Assembly (NCBI RefSeq): GCF_905397285.1
Contig: NZ_CAJPUX010000002.1
Span: forward strand, 806,001 to 870,000
Reading direction: 5' to 3'
Source of the DNA: Cupriavidus plantarum
GTDB lineage: Bacteria; Pseudomonadota; Gammaproteobacteria; Burkholderiales; Burkholderiaceae
DNA length: 64,000 bases
Shown here piece after piece: positions 35,127 to 45,503 of this stretch (position 1 is the first letter of the stretch; the number at the start of each line of letters is the position of its first letter). Both the position numbers and the translations under genes were made by a program. The notes beneath the pieces are model-generated. The model did not search any database, was not told the DNA's origin, and saw only the letters and a program-made list of their open reading frames with translations.

Positions 35127-37144
35127 GTTGGCGAACACGATCTTTCCTTGTTGATGTCGGTACGAGAGGAGACGCTGAGAATCTGGTTGAGCGCGGGGAC
35201 GTCGAGAATCAGCGCGACATCGCCGCTGCCGAGAATGCTGGACCCGCTGATGCCGCGGAGATGCGCGAAGATCGGCGCGAGCGGCTTGATCACGGTCTGC
35301 GCTTCGCCGAGGAGCCGGTCGACGATGATGCCGAAGCACTGTCCCGCATGCCGCACGACGACGACGCTCTGGCGCACGGACGCGCTGACCGGAATATCGA
35401 ACAGCGTGTGCAGCCGTACGAAAGGCAGCACCTGACCGCGCAGTTCCATGAAGTCATGGCCGGTGTCCTCTCGGAACTCGACGCATTCCTCCACCGCTTC
35501 CAGCGGCAGCACGAACACGGAGTTGCCGACGGATACCTGAAACCCGTTGATGATGGCAAGCGTCAGCGGCAGGCGCACGGAGACCGTGGTGCCGACGCCC
35601 GGTTCGCTATCGATCGACACGGTGCCGCGTAGCGCGGCGATATTGCGCTTGACCACATCCATGCCGACGCCGCGGCCGGACAGGTTCGTGATCTGTTCGG
35701 CCGTGGAGAAGCCCGGCTCGAAGATCAGCGCGTAGATGTCCTGGTCGCCGAGCACCTTGCCGGCTTCGACGAGGCCGCGGTCGATGGCCTTGGCGAGAAT
35801 TTTCTCGCGCGAAAGTCCGCCACCGTCGTCGCCTACCTCGATCACGATGCTGCCCGAGTCGTGGTAGGCATTCAGGCGCACGGTGCCGCGCGCGGGCTTG
35901 CCGCGTGCGGCGCGCACGTCCGCCGGTTCGATCCCGTGGTCCATGCTGTTGCGCACGAGATGCGTGAGCGGATCGCCGATCTTCTCGACAACGGTCTTGT
36001 CGAGTTCGGTATCCTCGCCGCTGATCTCGAGCACGATGTCCTTGCCGATCTCGCGCGATACGTCGTGTACCACGCGCTGGAAGCGGCTGAACGTCCCGCC
36101 AATCTTGACCATGCGCAGCTGCAGCGCGCTGTCGCGCACTTCCTGCACGAGGCCGATGAGCGTCGAATGGGCTTCGTGCAACGCCGAACTCTGCAATTTG
36201 CTGCCGGCCTGCATCGCGGTGGCCGACGCCGTGATCAGCTCGCCCACGAGGTCGACCAGCCGGTCCAGCTTGTCGGCATCGACGCGCACCGACTGGCGCT
36301 CGCCCGCGCGGGCGTCGCGCGCGGGGCGCTCGCCGATCGCTTCGGCGGTGCCGGCCGCGACCCGCGGGAGCGCGGGACCGGCGACGCTGGCGTCCGGTGC
36401 GGCGTCGCCCGGCTCGCCGTCGATCATCGGCACGATGGTGACGTCGCAGTCGTCGATGACGAACTCGAACGTACCCTCGATGGCGGCGCGACCCGCATCG
36501 CTCAGCAACGCGATCTCGAAGCCGAGATAGCACGATTCGGCGTCCATCTCCGCCAGCGGCGGCAATGCATCGGTCAACGTCTGGATCGAGGCGATGGTGC
36601 CCAGCTTGCCCAGATAGCGCACGAATGATAGCGGGTCCATGCCGTTCCGCAGCACGTCGGGCCCGAACCGCAGCGAAATCCGCCACGACTGCATGGCGCC
36701 CTCCGCCACGGATTCGGCGGCGCCGTCGCCAGGCTCCGCCGCAACGACCGGCGCATCGAGGTACCCGTGCAGCTGCGCCAGCAACGGCGCGGCCTCGGCA
36801 TCGAGTTCAGGCGTGGACGAGGTCCGGCCTTCGGCCGCAAGGCCCACCAGCTGGGCAATATGATCGCCACACGCCAGCAGCAGCGACACCACGGCTTCGT
36901 CGATCGGCAGGGCGCCATCGCGCACGCGATCGAGCACGCTTTCCGCGACGTGCGCGAAGTTGACGATGAAGTCGAGGCCGAACAGGCCGGCCGAGCCCTT
37001 GATGGTATGCGCCGCGCGGAAGATCTCGTTGATCGAGTCGCTCGCGTCCGCCTCGTGCGTCACGCGCAGCAGCGCGGATTCCATATCTTCGAGCAGCTCG
37101 CGGCTCTCGACGATGAAGGCCTGCAGGGCCTGATCCATGTTCAT
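35123..37144 (-). CDS. cheA: Chemotaxis histidine kinase
   Basis: 673 residues. HPt domain with phospho-acceptor H46 in [13 protein letters not shown]; dimerisation region [20 protein letters not shown]; kinase N box [12 protein letters not shown] and G boxes VGDDGGGL and [14 protein letters not shown]-terminal CheW-like domain with [13 protein letters not shown]. It receives signals from receptors via CheW and phosphorylates CheY and CheB. Overlaps the STAS gene (4 bp) and the mcp gene (4 bp). Confidence 0.95.
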   Translation of the reverse strand: MNMDQALQAFIVESRELLEDMESALLRVTHEADASDSINEIFRAAHTIKGSAGLFGLDFIVNFAHVAESVLDRVRDGALPIDEAVVSLLLACGDHIAQLVGLAAEGRTSSTPELDAEAAPLLAQLHGYLDAPVVAAEPGDGAAESVAEGAMQSWRISLRFGPDVLRNGMDPLSFVRYLGKLGTIASIQTLTDALPPLAEMDAESCYLGFEIALLSDAGRAAIEGTFEFVIDDCDVTIVPMIDGEPGDAAPDASVAGPALPRVAAGTAEAIGERPARDARAGERQSVRVDADKLDRLVDLVGELITASATAMQAGSKLQSSALHEAHSTLIGLVQEVRDSALQLRMVKIGGTFSRFQRVVHDVSREIGKDIVLEISGEDTELDKTVVEKIGDPLTHLVRNSMDHGIEPADVRAARGKPARGTVRLNAYHDSGSIVIEVGDDGGGLSREKILAKAIDRGLVEAGKVLGDQDIYALIFEPGFSTAEQITNLSGRGVGMDVVKRNIAALRGTVSIDSEPGVGTTVSVRLPLTLAIINGFQVSVGNSVFVLPLEAVEECVEFREDTGHDFMELRGQVLPFVRLHTLFDIPVSASVRQSVVVVRHAGQCFGIIVDRLLGEAQTVIKPLAPIFAHLRGISGSSILGSGDVALILDVPALNQILSVSSRTDINKERSCSPT

Positions 37145-37449
37145 GCGGACACCCCGAGTTCGGCGGAGAGGTGGAACAAGCCGAGGACCTCGTGCACGGC
37201 GGGGCTGGCGTCCGCAAACGCCACCGGCACGCCGAGCGCGGCGCCCGCGCGTTGCGTGGCGAACAGCAACTGCACGCCGGCGCTGTCGATCTCGGTGACG
37301 TCGGCAAGATCGATGACCATCGAGGTAGAGGATGGAGATGCGGGTAACTCGGGTGCTGCGGCCAGAGCGCCCAGCAGCGCTTCGCGCAGCTCGGCCGCGC
37401 GGTAGATCGTCAGTTCGCCATCGAGGGCGAAGCGTATGGCGTCGCTCAT
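37141..37449 (-). CDS. STAS-domain protein of the chemosensory operon
   Basis: 102 residues from ATG 37449. STAS fold: an N-terminal strand pair (FALDGELTIYRAAELREALL), then MVIDLADVTEIDSAGVQLLFATQ with the Ser that is phosphorylated in SpoIIAA-type proteins. It is translationally coupled between cheY and cheA. A STAS protein in this place is known from several non-flagellar or alternative chemosensory systems; its partner here is not known. Confidence 0.88.
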   Translation of the reverse strand: MSDAIRFALDGELTIYRAAELREALLGALAAAPELPASPSSTSMVIDLADVTEIDSAGVQLLFATQRAGAALGVPVAFADASPAVHEVLGLFHLSAELGVSA

Positions 37450-37814
37450 GGCAGTACGAGCTTCTCGACCGCGCCGAGGAGGGTAGGCGGCTGGAACGGC
37501 TTGACGACCCATGCCTTGGCCCCGGCCAATTGGCCTTCGCGCTTCTTGGCTTCCTGGCTTTCCGTGGTGAGCATGATGACCGGCGTGAAGCGGTAGGCGG
37601 GCAGGGCTTTCACGGCCTTCAGGAACGTGATGCCGTCCATGTTCGGCATGTTCACGTCGCTGATGATCAGGTGCACCTTCTGGCCCGTGAGCTTGGCGAG
37701 CGCGTCGCGGCCATCGCAGGCCTCGATCACGGCGTAGCCCGCGCCTTTCAGTGCGATACCCACGACCTGGCGAACCGAGGAGGAGTCGTCAACGATCAGG
37801 ATGGTCTTTGCCAT
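37446..37814 (-). CDS. cheY: CheY-like response regulator
   Basis: 122 residues, a single receiver domain. Acidic pocket DD in ILIVDDSSSVRQVV, phospho-acceptor Asp in LIISDVNMPNMDG, the Thr in MLTTES and the Lys in WVVKPFQPPT. Output partner of CheA. Starts 20 bp after the MCP-like gene and overlaps the STAS gene. Confidence 0.93.
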   Translation of the reverse strand: MAKTILIVDDSSSVRQVVGIALKGAGYAVIEACDGRDALAKLTGQKVHLIISDVNMPNMDGITFLKAVKALPAYRFTPVIMLTTESQEAKKREGQLAGAKAWVVKPFQPPTLLGAVEKLVLP

Positions 37815-37834
37815 GGTGAGTGGTCCTTGGTACG

Positions 37835-39001
37835 TCAAAAGAAAGTAATGTCGTCGTGCTGGGCGGCGGCGGCCGGCGCGGGTGCCGGTGCGGCGCCCTT
37901 CGTTCCGTGATGCACAGCGCGCTCGCTCGCCATGGCGTACGTCGCCTCGAGCTCGCGCAGCAGCCCATCGGCCCGCAGCGGCGCTTCATCGCCACGTTCG
38001 GACTGCGCCACGTGTTCCTGAACGACCGCTGGCACGCGATCGATGTTGTCGCGCACGTGGCTGAGGATCTGGCTCACGCGATCCTGAAACTGCAGCTGCA
38101 CGAGCGCTTCATTGATTTCCACCTGAATGCCGCGGCTCTCTTCGCGCAGCATCTCCGCCGACTGCGCGAGCGTATGGGTGAGGCCGTCGAACCGGTTCAG
38201 CACGTCCTGGATGCGCTGCTCGGAGTCCGTCATGACGTGATCTTCCTGCGTACGCGACGTATCGGCCGCCTTGCGCGTCTCTTCGATCGCGGCATTGATC
38301 ACGGAGATCTTGCTCGCTATCTGGCGGCCGGTTTCGCCGGACATGCGCGACAGCGCTCGCACTTCCTGCGCGACCTGGCTGAACCCCTTGCCGAGTTCGC
38401 CCGCATGCGCGGCCTCGATCGTGGCGTTGATCGCGAGCAGGTTGGTCTGGTGCGCGATGCGGGAGACGCCGTCGGCCATGTCCTGCAGTTCGCCAATGAA
38501 GGCCTGCAGGTCCTGGATCTTCGTCAGCATGTGCGCCTTGCCGGCCATCGCATCGCGCAGCGAGTCGACCACGCCCTGGAGTTGCTGCTGGCTCGCCGCA
38601 TATACCGCATGGGCGGCGCCGTCGGCGGTGCTCCCCTGTGCTTCGCCCGACTGTTGCAGCGTCTGGCCCAGACGCATGACGATGCCCGCGAAACGCGCGC
38701 TGAGCGCGGTAATCGCGTCTTCCATCTGGCTGCGGGAGGATTCGATGTGCGCGGCCCACACCGGCGAGAGCGCGGCACTGAAGTCATGCATCTCGGCGAG
38801 TAGCGCTTGCCGGGTGTCGTTGACATTCGACTGCTGGCGCCTTGCGTGCCAGGAAGCCGCGCCGCCGATGGCAAGGAGGGGAATGGCGCCGGCGATGCCG
38901 GCCACGCTGCCGCCGGATGCGCCGACCGCGACGAGCGCGCCCAGGGCGCCGAACGCGGCGGGAAAATAAACGGGCTGGAATAGCCGCGCAGTAGTGATCA
39001 T
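37835..39001 (-). CDS. MCP-like signalling protein without a periplasmic sensor domain
   Basis: 388 residues. A hydrophobic hairpin at about 11-49 with only a short turn, then a cytoplasmic coiled coil with the MCP tip [52 protein letters not shown]. It lacks a periplasmic domain, an obvious HAMP and methylation pentapeptide, and ends HDDITFF. It probably senses an internal or membrane signal and feeds the downstream CheA. First gene of the operon, about 60 bp after a possible sigma-28 promoter. Confidence 0.85.
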   Translation of the reverse strand: MITTARLFQPVYFPAAFGALGALVAVGASGGSVAGIAGAIPLLAIGGAASWHARRQQSNVNDTRQALLAEMHDFSAALSPVWAAHIESSRSQMEDAITALSARFAGIVMRLGQTLQQSGEAQGSTADGAAHAVYAASQQQLQGVVDSLRDAMAGKAHMLTKIQDLQAFIGELQDMADGVSRIAHQTNLLAINATIEAAHAGELGKGFSQVAQEVRALSRMSGETGRQIASKISVINAAIEETRKAADTSRTQEDHVMTDSEQRIQDVLNRFDGLTHTLAQSAEMLREESRGIQVEINEALVQLQFQDRVSQILSHVRDNIDRVPAVVQEHVAQSERGDEAPLRADGLLRELEATYAMASERAVHHGTKGAAPAPAPAAAAQHDDITFF

Positions 39002-39059
39002 TTGAATCTCGAGGGTCGAAGCATCGTGGGAAGCTTGTGCTTCCGTGCGATTGCCTCTC

Positions 39060-39086
39060 TTAACGACCGAGAGATTCGATACTTAA
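39060..39086 (-). promoter_or_regulatory. Possible sigma-28 (FliA) promoter of the chemosensory operon
   Basis: On the minus strand TTAA-N15-GTCGTTAA matches the FliA pattern TAAA-N15-GCCGATAA at 9 of 12 positions with exact spacing. It lies about 60 bp upstream of the MCP-like gene. If real, it links the operon to the flagellar regulon. Confidence 0.45.
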
Positions 39087-39095
39087 ATATTCACT

Positions 39096-39698
39096 TCACT
39101 GCGACTTGCTTTTTCGATCGCCGACGACGACGAGCGCCTGCGCCTGCTTCTTGCCCACCGAGCGTGAGCGATGCGGAATCGATGCGTTGAAGTACAGCGA
39201 GTCGCCGGCCTTCATGCGCACCGTGCGATGTTCGAAGAGCACTTCCATCTCGCCCTGCACGACGAAAATGAGTTCCTCTCCCGCATGGCTCGCGAGCGGT
39301 TGCTTCTCGTCGATCGTGAATGGCGGGCTCATGAGGAACGGGTTCATCGTCTTGTCCGCGCGCGCGGTGGCGATGGCCTCATAGAGATAGCCGTCACGTT
39401 CGAGCGAAGGACTGAAGGGAACGCGATCGGCGGGCGTGACGTGCAGGATTTCGTTCGCGCGGTCGGGCTTGGCGATCAGCTGATCGACCGTCACGCCAAG
39501 TGCCTCGGCGAGCTTGAGCACCGTGGCGATGGTGGGCGAGGAGAGCCCGCGTTCCAGCTTGGAAAGATAGCTCTTGGTCAGCGACGCGCGCGTGGCAAGC
39601 TCTTCGAGCGTCAGGCCGTTGAGCTTGCGCAGTTCCGCAAGTCGCTCGGCGAGGTTGGCTGCGCTCGTATCAGCGCCGGAATCCTGCTTGCTTGTCAT
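39096..39698 (-). CDS. XRE-family regulator with C-terminal cupin domain
   Basis: 200 residues. HTH_3 domain at about 16-70 (LAERLAELRKLNGLTLEELA, then ASLTKSYLSKLERGLSSPT) and a cupin-2 domain at about 125-195 (HAGEELIFVVQGEMEVLFE, MKAGDSLYFNASIPHRSRS). Such regulators sense small carboxylates or amines. Divergent from a Bug receptor gene; two dyads lie between. Confidence 0.9.
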   Translation of the reverse strand: MTSKQDSGADTSAANLAERLAELRKLNGLTLEELATRASLTKSYLSKLERGLSSPTIATVLKLAEALGVTVDQLIAKPDRANEILHVTPADRVPFSPSLERDGYLYEAIATARADKTMNPFLMSPPFTIDEKQPLASHAGEELIFVVQGEMEVLFEHRTVRMKAGDSLYFNASIPHRSRSVGKKQAQALVVVGDRKSKSQ

Positions 39699-39772
39699 GA
39701 GGGCGTTTCGGATTGGGCCATGCCCGGGATCGGTGCGGGCAGACCAGCATTGTAAGGTTCGCGCACCATCTC

Positions 39773-39818
39773 GGCAACTTGGTTGCCTTTAGGAAACTAT
39801 GGTGTCATGATGGACACC
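39773..39818. promoter_or_regulatory. Two dyads between the XRE-cupin regulator and the Bug gene
   Basis: GGCAAC-TTG-GTTGCC (39773-39787) and GGTGTC-ATGATG-GACACC (39801-39818) are both perfect. They lie about midway between the divergent genes and are candidate operators for the XRE-cupin regulator. Confidence 0.5.
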
Positions 39819-39880
39819 GACGTTTCAGATGAAGTTTCCCCCGATTGACGAGATTCCCCACCCATCGAAGGAGAAGTCGA

Positions 39881-40870
39881 GTGCGCCCCCACCGTCCCTG
39901 TCTGCCCGCCCTTGCCAAGGCCCTCACGCTGGCATGCGCCGCCTTCACGCTGAGTGGCGCCGCCGCCGCTCAAGGCGCGTACCCCGATCGCCCGATCACG
40001 CTCGTCGTGCCGTTCGGGGCCGGGGGCATTACGGACCTCGTGGCGCGCGCTACCGGCAAGGCGTTGTCGGAGCAACTGAGCCAGCCCATCGTCGTCGAGA
40101 ACCGGCCCGGCGCGGGCGGCAATATCGCCGCCGACTACGTGCGGCGCGCGAAACCGGATGGCTATACGCTGCTGTTCGCGACCGTGGGTCTGCTGGCGGT
40201 GAATCCGCACACCGACGTCAAGGTCAACTTCAACAGCGCGAAGGACTTCACCTACGTATCGCTCGTCGGCTCCACGCCCCATGTGCTGGTCGTCGGCCCG
40301 AACGTCGCCGCGAAGACGCTGCCGGACCTGATCAAACTCGCCAGGGCGAAGCCGGACACGCTGAGCGTGGGCACGGCCGGCGTCGGCAGCTCGCCGTATC
40401 AGGGCATGAAGATCCTGGAAGAGGGCTCGAAGGTCCAGTTTCTTCACGTGCCGTTCAAGAGCGGCTCCGAGTCGGTAACCAACGTGGCGTCGGGGCAGGT
40501 CGACCTGACGTTCGAGGCTTCGCCCCAAGTCATGCCATTTGTGACGTCGGGCAAGCTGCGCGCGCTGGCGGTGGCGAATCCGCAGCGCCTGTCGACGGCG
40601 CCCGACGTGCCGTCCACCGCTGAACTCGGTTATCCGGGGATCGTGTCCGGCTCCGTTGCGGGCGTGGTGGGACCGGCGGGTCTGGACGCGGAAGTCGTCA
40701 GGAAACTCAACACGGCGATCGTCACCGCGGTGGCGAATCCGAAGTTCAGGGCCGTGCTCGTGGCACAGGGCACCGAGCCCACGGCGTCCACGCCCGAGCA
40801 GTTCCGGCAGATGATCGGCAACGAGGATCGCCGCTGGTCGGCGCTGCTCAAGCCGGACGCGAAAAACTAG
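39881..40870 (+). CDS. Bug/TctC-family periplasmic receptor
   Basis: 329 residues from GTG 39881, chosen because GGAG precedes it by eight bases. Signal peptide with an Arg/His/Pro-rich start and cleavage near GAAAAQG. Bug core: LVVPFGAGGITDLVARATGK, VVENRPGAGGNIAADYV and VPFKSGSESVTNVASGQVD. Followed after 53 bp by a class II aldolase gene; the two probably handle the same carboxylate. No TTT membrane genes nearby. Confidence 0.9.
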   Translation: MRPHRPCLPALAKALTLACAAFTLSGAAAAQGAYPDRPITLVVPFGAGGITDLVARATGKALSEQLSQPIVVENRPGAGGNIAADYVRRAKPDGYTLLFATVGLLAVNPHTDVKVNFNSAKDFTYVSLVGSTPHVLVVGPNVAAKTLPDLIKLARAKPDTLSVGTAGVGSSPYQGMKILEEGSKVQFLHVPFKSGSESVTNVASGQVDLTFEASPQVMPFVTSGKLRALAVANPQRLSTAPDVPSTAELGYPGIVSGSVAGVVGPAGLDAEVVRKLNTAIVTAVANPKFRAVLVAQGTEPTASTPEQFRQMIGNEDRRWSALLKPDAKN

Positions 40871-40923
40871 TCACAACGACATTAGAATCCCTTCACTCCA
40901 GCACACACATAACGAGGCGAGAC

Positions 40924-41700
40924 ATGGCCGATACCATGCAACTGAGCAAGAGCGAGATCGTCGCCGGCGAACTCAAGAAAATGCAGACCGAACTGCGCGC
41001 GGAAAAGATGCCGCTGCGCGAAGCGGTGGCGGAGACCTGTCGCATCCTGTTCGCCTTCGGGCACGACTCCGGGCTGTCCGGGCAGATTACCGCGCGCGCC
41101 GAAAAGCCCGGCACGTACTGGACGCAGCGGCTGGGTCTCGGCTTCGACGAAATCACCGCCGACAATCTGCTGCTCGTCGATGAGGACCTGCGCGTGCTGG
41201 AAGGCTCGGGCATGCCGAACCCGGCGAACCGCTTCCACTCATGGCTCTATCGCGCGCGCCCGGACCTCAACTGCATCGTGCATTCCCATGCGCCGCATGC
41301 GTCCGCGCTGGCCATGCTCGAGGTCCCGATGGTGATCTCGCATATGGACGCCTGCGTGCTGTACGACCAGGTCGCGTTCCTCGGCAAATGGCCCGGCATT
41401 CCCGTTGGCAACGAAGAGGGCGAGATCATTTCCACCGCGCTCGGGGACAAGAAGGCGATCCTGCTATCGCACCATGGGCTGCTGGTCGGGGGGGCGTCGG
41501 TCGAGGAAGCGTGCGTGCTTGGCGTGATGTTCGAGCGCGCGGCGCGCATGCAACTGCTCGCGATGGCGGCCGGCGACATCCAGCCGATCGATCCGGAACT
41601 GGGCCGCGAGGCGCAGCGCTGGACCAGCACGCAGAAGCGCTTCGAGGCCACGTTCGCGTACTACTCCCGCCGGGCGAGACGCGAACTGCCGCTGGGGTGA
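40924..41700 (+). CDS. Class II aldolase/adducin-family protein
   Basis: 258 residues. Family signature GHDSGLSGQITARAEK for substrate binding, with the zinc ligands in CIVHSHAPHASALA and LLSHHGLLVGGASVEEA. Members split or epimerise sugar phosphates or cleave/decarboxylate keto acids; the substrate is unknown. It is downstream of a Bug receptor. Its stop codon lies in a short 13-bp duplication (TGGGGTGAG repeated, 41693-41713). Confidence 0.85.
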   Translation: MADTMQLSKSEIVAGELKKMQTELRAEKMPLREAVAETCRILFAFGHDSGLSGQITARAEKPGTYWTQRLGLGFDEITADNLLLVDEDLRVLEGSGMPNPANRFHSWLYRARPDLNCIVHSHAPHASALAMLEVPMVISHMDACVLYDQVAFLGKWPGIPVGNEEGEIISTALGDKKAILLSHHGLLVGGASVEEACVLGVMFERAARMQLLAMAAGDIQPIDPELGREAQRWTSTQKRFEATFAYYSRRARRELPLG

Positions 41701-41720
41701 GCCCGTGGGGTGAGTCATGA
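41693..41720 (+). repeat. 13-bp duplication at the aldolase stop codon
   Basis: TGGGGTGAGCCCG and TGGGGTGAGTCAT. TGA codons at 41698, 41711 and 41718 fall in three different frames within 23 bases. Confidence 0.6.
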
Positions 41721-41795
41721 ACGGAGGTCGCGCGGAGATATAATAAAAAGTCATTCCTCCTCTGCATCCCGATCCTATCCCTATCCCGACCCGAC

Positions 41796-42701
41796 ATGGC
41801 CCGGCGCATTCCCCCGATGAACCCGCTGCGCGTCTTCGAAGTCGTGGCGCGCACGCAGAACCTCACGCTCGCGGCGCAGGAGCTGCATGTCTCGCAGTCC
41901 GCCGTCAGCCGGCAGATCGCCACGCTCGAGTCCTACCTCGGCGTGGAGCTCTTCCGGCGCGAGCGGCATGGCGTCACGCTGACGCGCGTGGGGCAGGGGT
42001 ATGCTGAGGAAATCGTGCCGGCCTTCGATGCGGTGGCGAATGCCACCGCCAGGCTGCTGCGCAGTACGTCGCAAGGTGCGTTGCGCGTGCGCACGTACAC
42101 GACGTTCGCGGCCAAATGGCTGATTCCGCGGTTGCCGGACTTCCAGCGGCAGTATCCGAGCATCGAGGTGCGCATCGACAATGCCACGCCCGACGTCGAC
42201 TTCGATCGCGATCCGGCCGATGTGGCCATCCAGTTCGGCGATGGCCGCTGGCCGCGCGTGGTGGCCGATCATCTGTTCGACGACGAGATGGAGCCCGTTT
42301 GCACGCCCGCCTATCTGGAACAGCATCGCGGCAAGCGGGGCAAGCTCGAAGCGCTGCTGCAGCATCGTCTGCTGGTCTCGCACTATCGCCGGCGCGATTG
42401 GGATGACTGGCTCGCGTTCGCCGGTCTCGAGTCCGCGGCACAGCGCACCGAGCGCATGAGCTTCAACAGTTCGGTGCTGACGTGGCAGGCCGCGCTCGAC
42501 GGGCTCGGCATTGCCATCGGCCAGTCGGCGATGCTGCAAGCCGAACTCGATGCCGGGCGGCTGGTGCGCCCGTTCGCGCGGCCGTTGCGCCGCGAGATGG
42601 CGTATTACCTCATCCGTCCCCGTGCGCAACGAGAGTCGCGGAAGGTGGGCGTCTTCCGCGATTGGTTGCTGGAGACCGTGGGGAAAACGCGGTCCGCTTA
42701 A
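41796..42701 (+). CDS. LysR-family regulator, GcvA-like
   Basis: 301 residues. HTH MNPLRVFEVVARTQNLTLAAQELHVSQSAVSRQI and the GcvA-type effector region with VRTYTTFAAKWLIPRL and DVAIQFGDGRWPRVVADHLF. TATAAT at 41739-41744 is a likely -10 but its -35 is poor. It converges on the acyl-CoA dehydrogenase gene with a 4-bp overlap; the target is probably the dehydrogenase or the aldolase operon. Confidence 0.88.
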   Translation: MARRIPPMNPLRVFEVVARTQNLTLAAQELHVSQSAVSRQIATLESYLGVELFRRERHGVTLTRVGQGYAEEIVPAFDAVANATARLLRSTSQGALRVRTYTTFAAKWLIPRLPDFQRQYPSIEVRIDNATPDVDFDRDPADVAIQFGDGRWPRVVADHLFDDEMEPVCTPAYLEQHRGKRGKLEALLQHRLLVSHYRRRDWDDWLAFAGLESAAQRTERMSFNSSVLTWQAALDGLGIAIGQSAMLQAELDAGRLVRPFARPLRREMAYYLIRPRAQRESRKVGVFRDWLLETVGKTRSA

Positions 42702-43852
42702 CCCTTCGGCGCGCGCTGCGGGAACGTTCGCTCGAACACGCCTTCGGCGATCCGGTTCTTGAGCACCTCGATCGACCCGCCCGCGATCATCCATCCGCGT
42801 GTGCGGCGCAGGCAGTATTCGACGATCGATTCCTGGCTATAGCCCATGCCGCCCATCACCTGCAGCGATTCATTGGCGCACTCCCATCCGGCCTGATTGC
42901 AGGCAAGCTTGGCCATCGCGGTGCTGTGTGCCGAGGGCAGGCCGTGCTCGCCTTCCATGGCCGCGCGGTACAGCAGCAGCTGCGCCGACTCGAGCTTGAG
43001 CGCCATCTCGGCGAACTTCCACTGGATGCCCTGAAACTCGCAGAGGTCACGGCCGAACTGCTTGCGGATCTTTGCATGCTCGCGGGCGATGTTGAAGCAA
43101 TGCCGGCCCAGCGCGAGCGAGCGCGACGAGTTGCCTAGCCGTTCGACGTTGAAGCCCGAAATCTGGCGCTTGAAGCCGCCTTCGCCGAGCAGCAGGTTCT
43201 TCGCCGGAATGCGGCAGTCCTCGAAATACAGCTGGCACCATTCCTCGCCGCTCATGAACTTCGACGGCTCGCCGACCTGGAAGCCCGGCGCGCCGCGTTC
43301 CACCAGCACGGACCCGATGCCGCCGACGCCGGGGCCGAAGCGCACGTAGATCAGGAACAGTTCGGCTTCCGGGCTATGAGTCGAGAAGATCTTGCTGCCG
43401 TTGATCACGTACTCGTCGCCGTCGAGCCGGGCCGAAGTTTTCAGCTCGGTCACGGCCGAACCGGCCTCGGGTTCCGTCATGCCGAGCGCGATCAGTTTCC
43501 TGCCGGCAAGCAGATCGGGCAGGAAGCGCTGCTTCTGTTCGGGCGTGGCGTACTCGACGAACGTGCGGATCGGCCCGAAGTTGCCAGCCTGCACGATGTC
43601 CGCGCTCTTCGGGCAGACCAGCGCCACCTCCTGGATGGCGATGACCGCATGCATGAGCGTGCCGCCCTGGCCACCGTCCTCTTCGGAAAACGCGATGCCG
43701 AGCAAGCCCTGTTCCGCGATCATGCGCGCGGCGTCCCACGGGTAATGCGGCGAGTGCGCGCGTTCGAGCGCGCCGGCGGCCAGCTTGTCCTGAGCGAAGC
43801 GTCGCACCGATTCCGCAAACGCCTGGTGCTCTTCGCTGAGTTCGAAATTCAT
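42698..43852 (-). CDS. Acyl-CoA dehydrogenase
   Basis: 384 residues from ATG 43852. N-terminal [23 protein letters not shown]/substrate segment [20 protein letters not shown], middle domain [13 protein letters not shown], and C-terminal helices with [25 protein letters not shown] and [19 protein letters not shown]. It introduces a double bond into an acyl-CoA using FAD and electron-transfer flavoprotein. Stands alone between a convergent LysR gene and divergent gudD. Confidence 0.92.
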   Translation of the reverse strand: MNFELSEEHQAFAESVRRFAQDKLAAGALERAHSPHYPWDAARMIAEQGLLGIAFSEEDGGQGGTLMHAVIAIQEVALVCPKSADIVQAGNFGPIRTFVEYATPEQKQRFLPDLLAGRKLIALGMTEPEAGSAVTELKTSARLDGDEYVINGSKIFSTHSPEAELFLIYVRFGPGVGGIGSVLVERGAPGFQVGEPSKFMSGEEWCQLYFEDCRIPAKNLLLGEGGFKRQISGFNVERLGNSSRSLALGRHCFNIAREHAKIRKQFGRDLCEFQGIQWKFAEMALKLESAQLLLYRAAMEGEHGLPSAHSTAMAKLACNQAGWECANESLQVMGGMGYSQESIVEYCLRRTRGWMIAGGSIEVLKNRIAEGVFERTFPQRAPKG

Positions 43853-44054
43853 GTCGGTCTCTCGGTCCTGTTTCAGTCGGAGCAGGATCGTCGATCGGGC
43901 GTGCCTTGTGAACTTCATGTTTGGGCGGGAGCCATGCGATTTTCTCATGCCACAGCGCGTGGCGCGAGCGCGCGTCATGCTCCGGACCGGGGAAAACCCT
44001 AGTCCGGCGGCCCGTGCATTCCTCCCACGACGTGCTAGTATGCGAACCGCAATG

Positions 44055-44064
44055 TTATCGTTAA
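44055..44064. promoter_or_regulatory. Possible LacI operator before gudD
   Basis: TTATCGTTAA is a near-palindrome around CG, 27 bp before the gudD start, with TAACG in common with the operators of module 1. Weak on its own. Confidence 0.35.
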
Positions 44065-44090
44065 ACCTAGCGTCAAACGGAGAGTTTCCA

Positions 44091-45437
44091 GTGCTGCAAC
44101 CGACCTCGCATCAAGCTACCCCAGTCGTGACCGAACTGACCGTCGTACCGGTCGCGGGGCAGGACAGCATGCTGATGAACCTTTCCGGCGCGCATGGCCC
44201 TTACTTCACGCGCAACGTCGTGATCCTGAAGGACAGCGCGGGGAATGTCGGCGTGGGGGAAGTGCCCGGCGGCGAGGGCATCCGGCAGACGCTCGAGGAT
44301 GCGCGGCCGCTCGTGGTGGGTCAGCCGATCGGCCAGTATCAGGCCATCCAGAACAAGGTGCGCGAGACGTTCGCGAGCCGCGATGCGGGCGGCCGTGGGC
44401 TGCAGACGTTCGATCTGCGTATCACGATCCATGCCGTGACGGCGCTGGAAGCGGCGCTGCTCGACCTCCTCGGCAAGCACCTGCAGGTGCCGGTCGCGGC
44501 GCTGCTCGGCGAAGGCCAGCAGCGAGACGCGGTGGAGATGCTTGGCTACCTGTTCTACGTCGGCGACCGCAAGCGCACGCCGCTCGACTACCGCACCGAG
44601 CCCGATGCCGACAATGCGTGGTTCCGTGTGCGCAACGAGGAAGCCATGACCCCGGAAGGCGTGGTGCGTCTGGCCGAGGCGGCGTACGAGCGCTATGGCT
44701 TCAATGACTTCAAGCTCAAGGGCGGCGTGTTCGGCGGCGACGAGGAAATGGACGCCATCGTGGCGCTGGCGGAGCGCTTCCCGAAGGCGCGCATCACACT
44801 CGATCCCAACGGCGCGTGGGCGTTGAAGGAAGCCGTGCGACTGTGCCGCGACAAGCACGGCGTGCTGGCGTATGCGGAAGATCCTTGCGGCGCCGAGGAG
44901 GGCTATTCGGGCCGCGAGATCATGGCCGAGTTCCGCCAGGCCACGGGGCTGCCGACCGCGACCAACATGATCGCGACGGACTGGCGCCAGATGGGCCACG
45001 CGGTGCGACTGCATTCGGTCGACATTCCGCTCGCGGATCCGCACTTCTGGACGATGCAGGGGTCCGTGCGTGTCGCGCAGATGTGCGCCGAATGGGGCCT
45101 GACGTGGGGTTCGCATTCGAACAACCACTTCGACATCTCGCTCGCGATGTTCACGCATGTCGCGGCTGCCGCGCCGGGACGCGTGACGGCGATCGACACG
45201 CACTGGATCTGGCAGGACGGGCAGCGCCTGACGCGCGACCCGCTCAGGATCGAGGGCGGTCTGGTGCAGGTGCCCAAGACCCCGGGCCTTGGCGTGGAGC
45301 TCGACATGGATGCGCTGGCCCGCGCGCACGAACTGTACAAGCAGAAGGGCCTCGGCGCGCGCGACGACGCGATCACGATGCAGTACCTGATTCCCAACTG
45401 GAAGTTCAACAACAAGGCGCCCTGCATGGTCCGCTAA
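44091..45437 (+). CDS. gudD: Glucarate dehydratase
   Basis: 448 residues from GTG 44091 with GGAG upstream; E. coli GudD is 446. The sequence follows GudD throughout ([47 protein letters not shown]). Catalytic K210 in DFKLKGG and H342 in [10 protein letters not shown] correspond to E. coli K207 and H339 at one constant offset; metal ligands lie in ITLDPNGAW and YAEDPCGAE. Dehydrates D-glucarate (and L-idarate) to 5-keto-4-deoxyglucarate. Next comes a Bug receptor, then a LacI regulator. Confidence 0.96.
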   Translation: MLQPTSHQATPVVTELTVVPVAGQDSMLMNLSGAHGPYFTRNVVILKDSAGNVGVGEVPGGEGIRQTLEDARPLVVGQPIGQYQAIQNKVRETFASRDAGGRGLQTFDLRITIHAVTALEAALLDLLGKHLQVPVAALLGEGQQRDAVEMLGYLFYVGDRKRTPLDYRTEPDADNAWFRVRNEEAMTPEGVVRLAEAAYERYGFNDFKLKGGVFGGDEEMDAIVALAERFPKARITLDPNGAWALKEAVRLCRDKHGVLAYAEDPCGAEEGYSGREIMAEFRQATGLPTATNMIATDWRQMGHAVRLHSVDIPLADPHFWTMQGSVRVAQMCAEWGLTWGSHSNNHFDISLAMFTHVAAAAPGRVTAIDTHWIWQDGQRLTRDPLRIEGGLVQVPKTPGLGVELDMDALARAHELYKQKGLGARDDAITMQYLIPNWKFNNKAPCMVR

Positions 45438-45503
45438 TGACTCGCTGACGACCCGCAGACGGTCCGCCTTCTACAAGAATTCAGTCAATCCAGGAGACAC
45501 AAG

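Noticed and set aside
33789..35435. Open frame of 548 codons on the plus strand opposite mcp
   Set aside because: Shadow of the chemoreceptor gene; product rich in Arg, His and Gly only.
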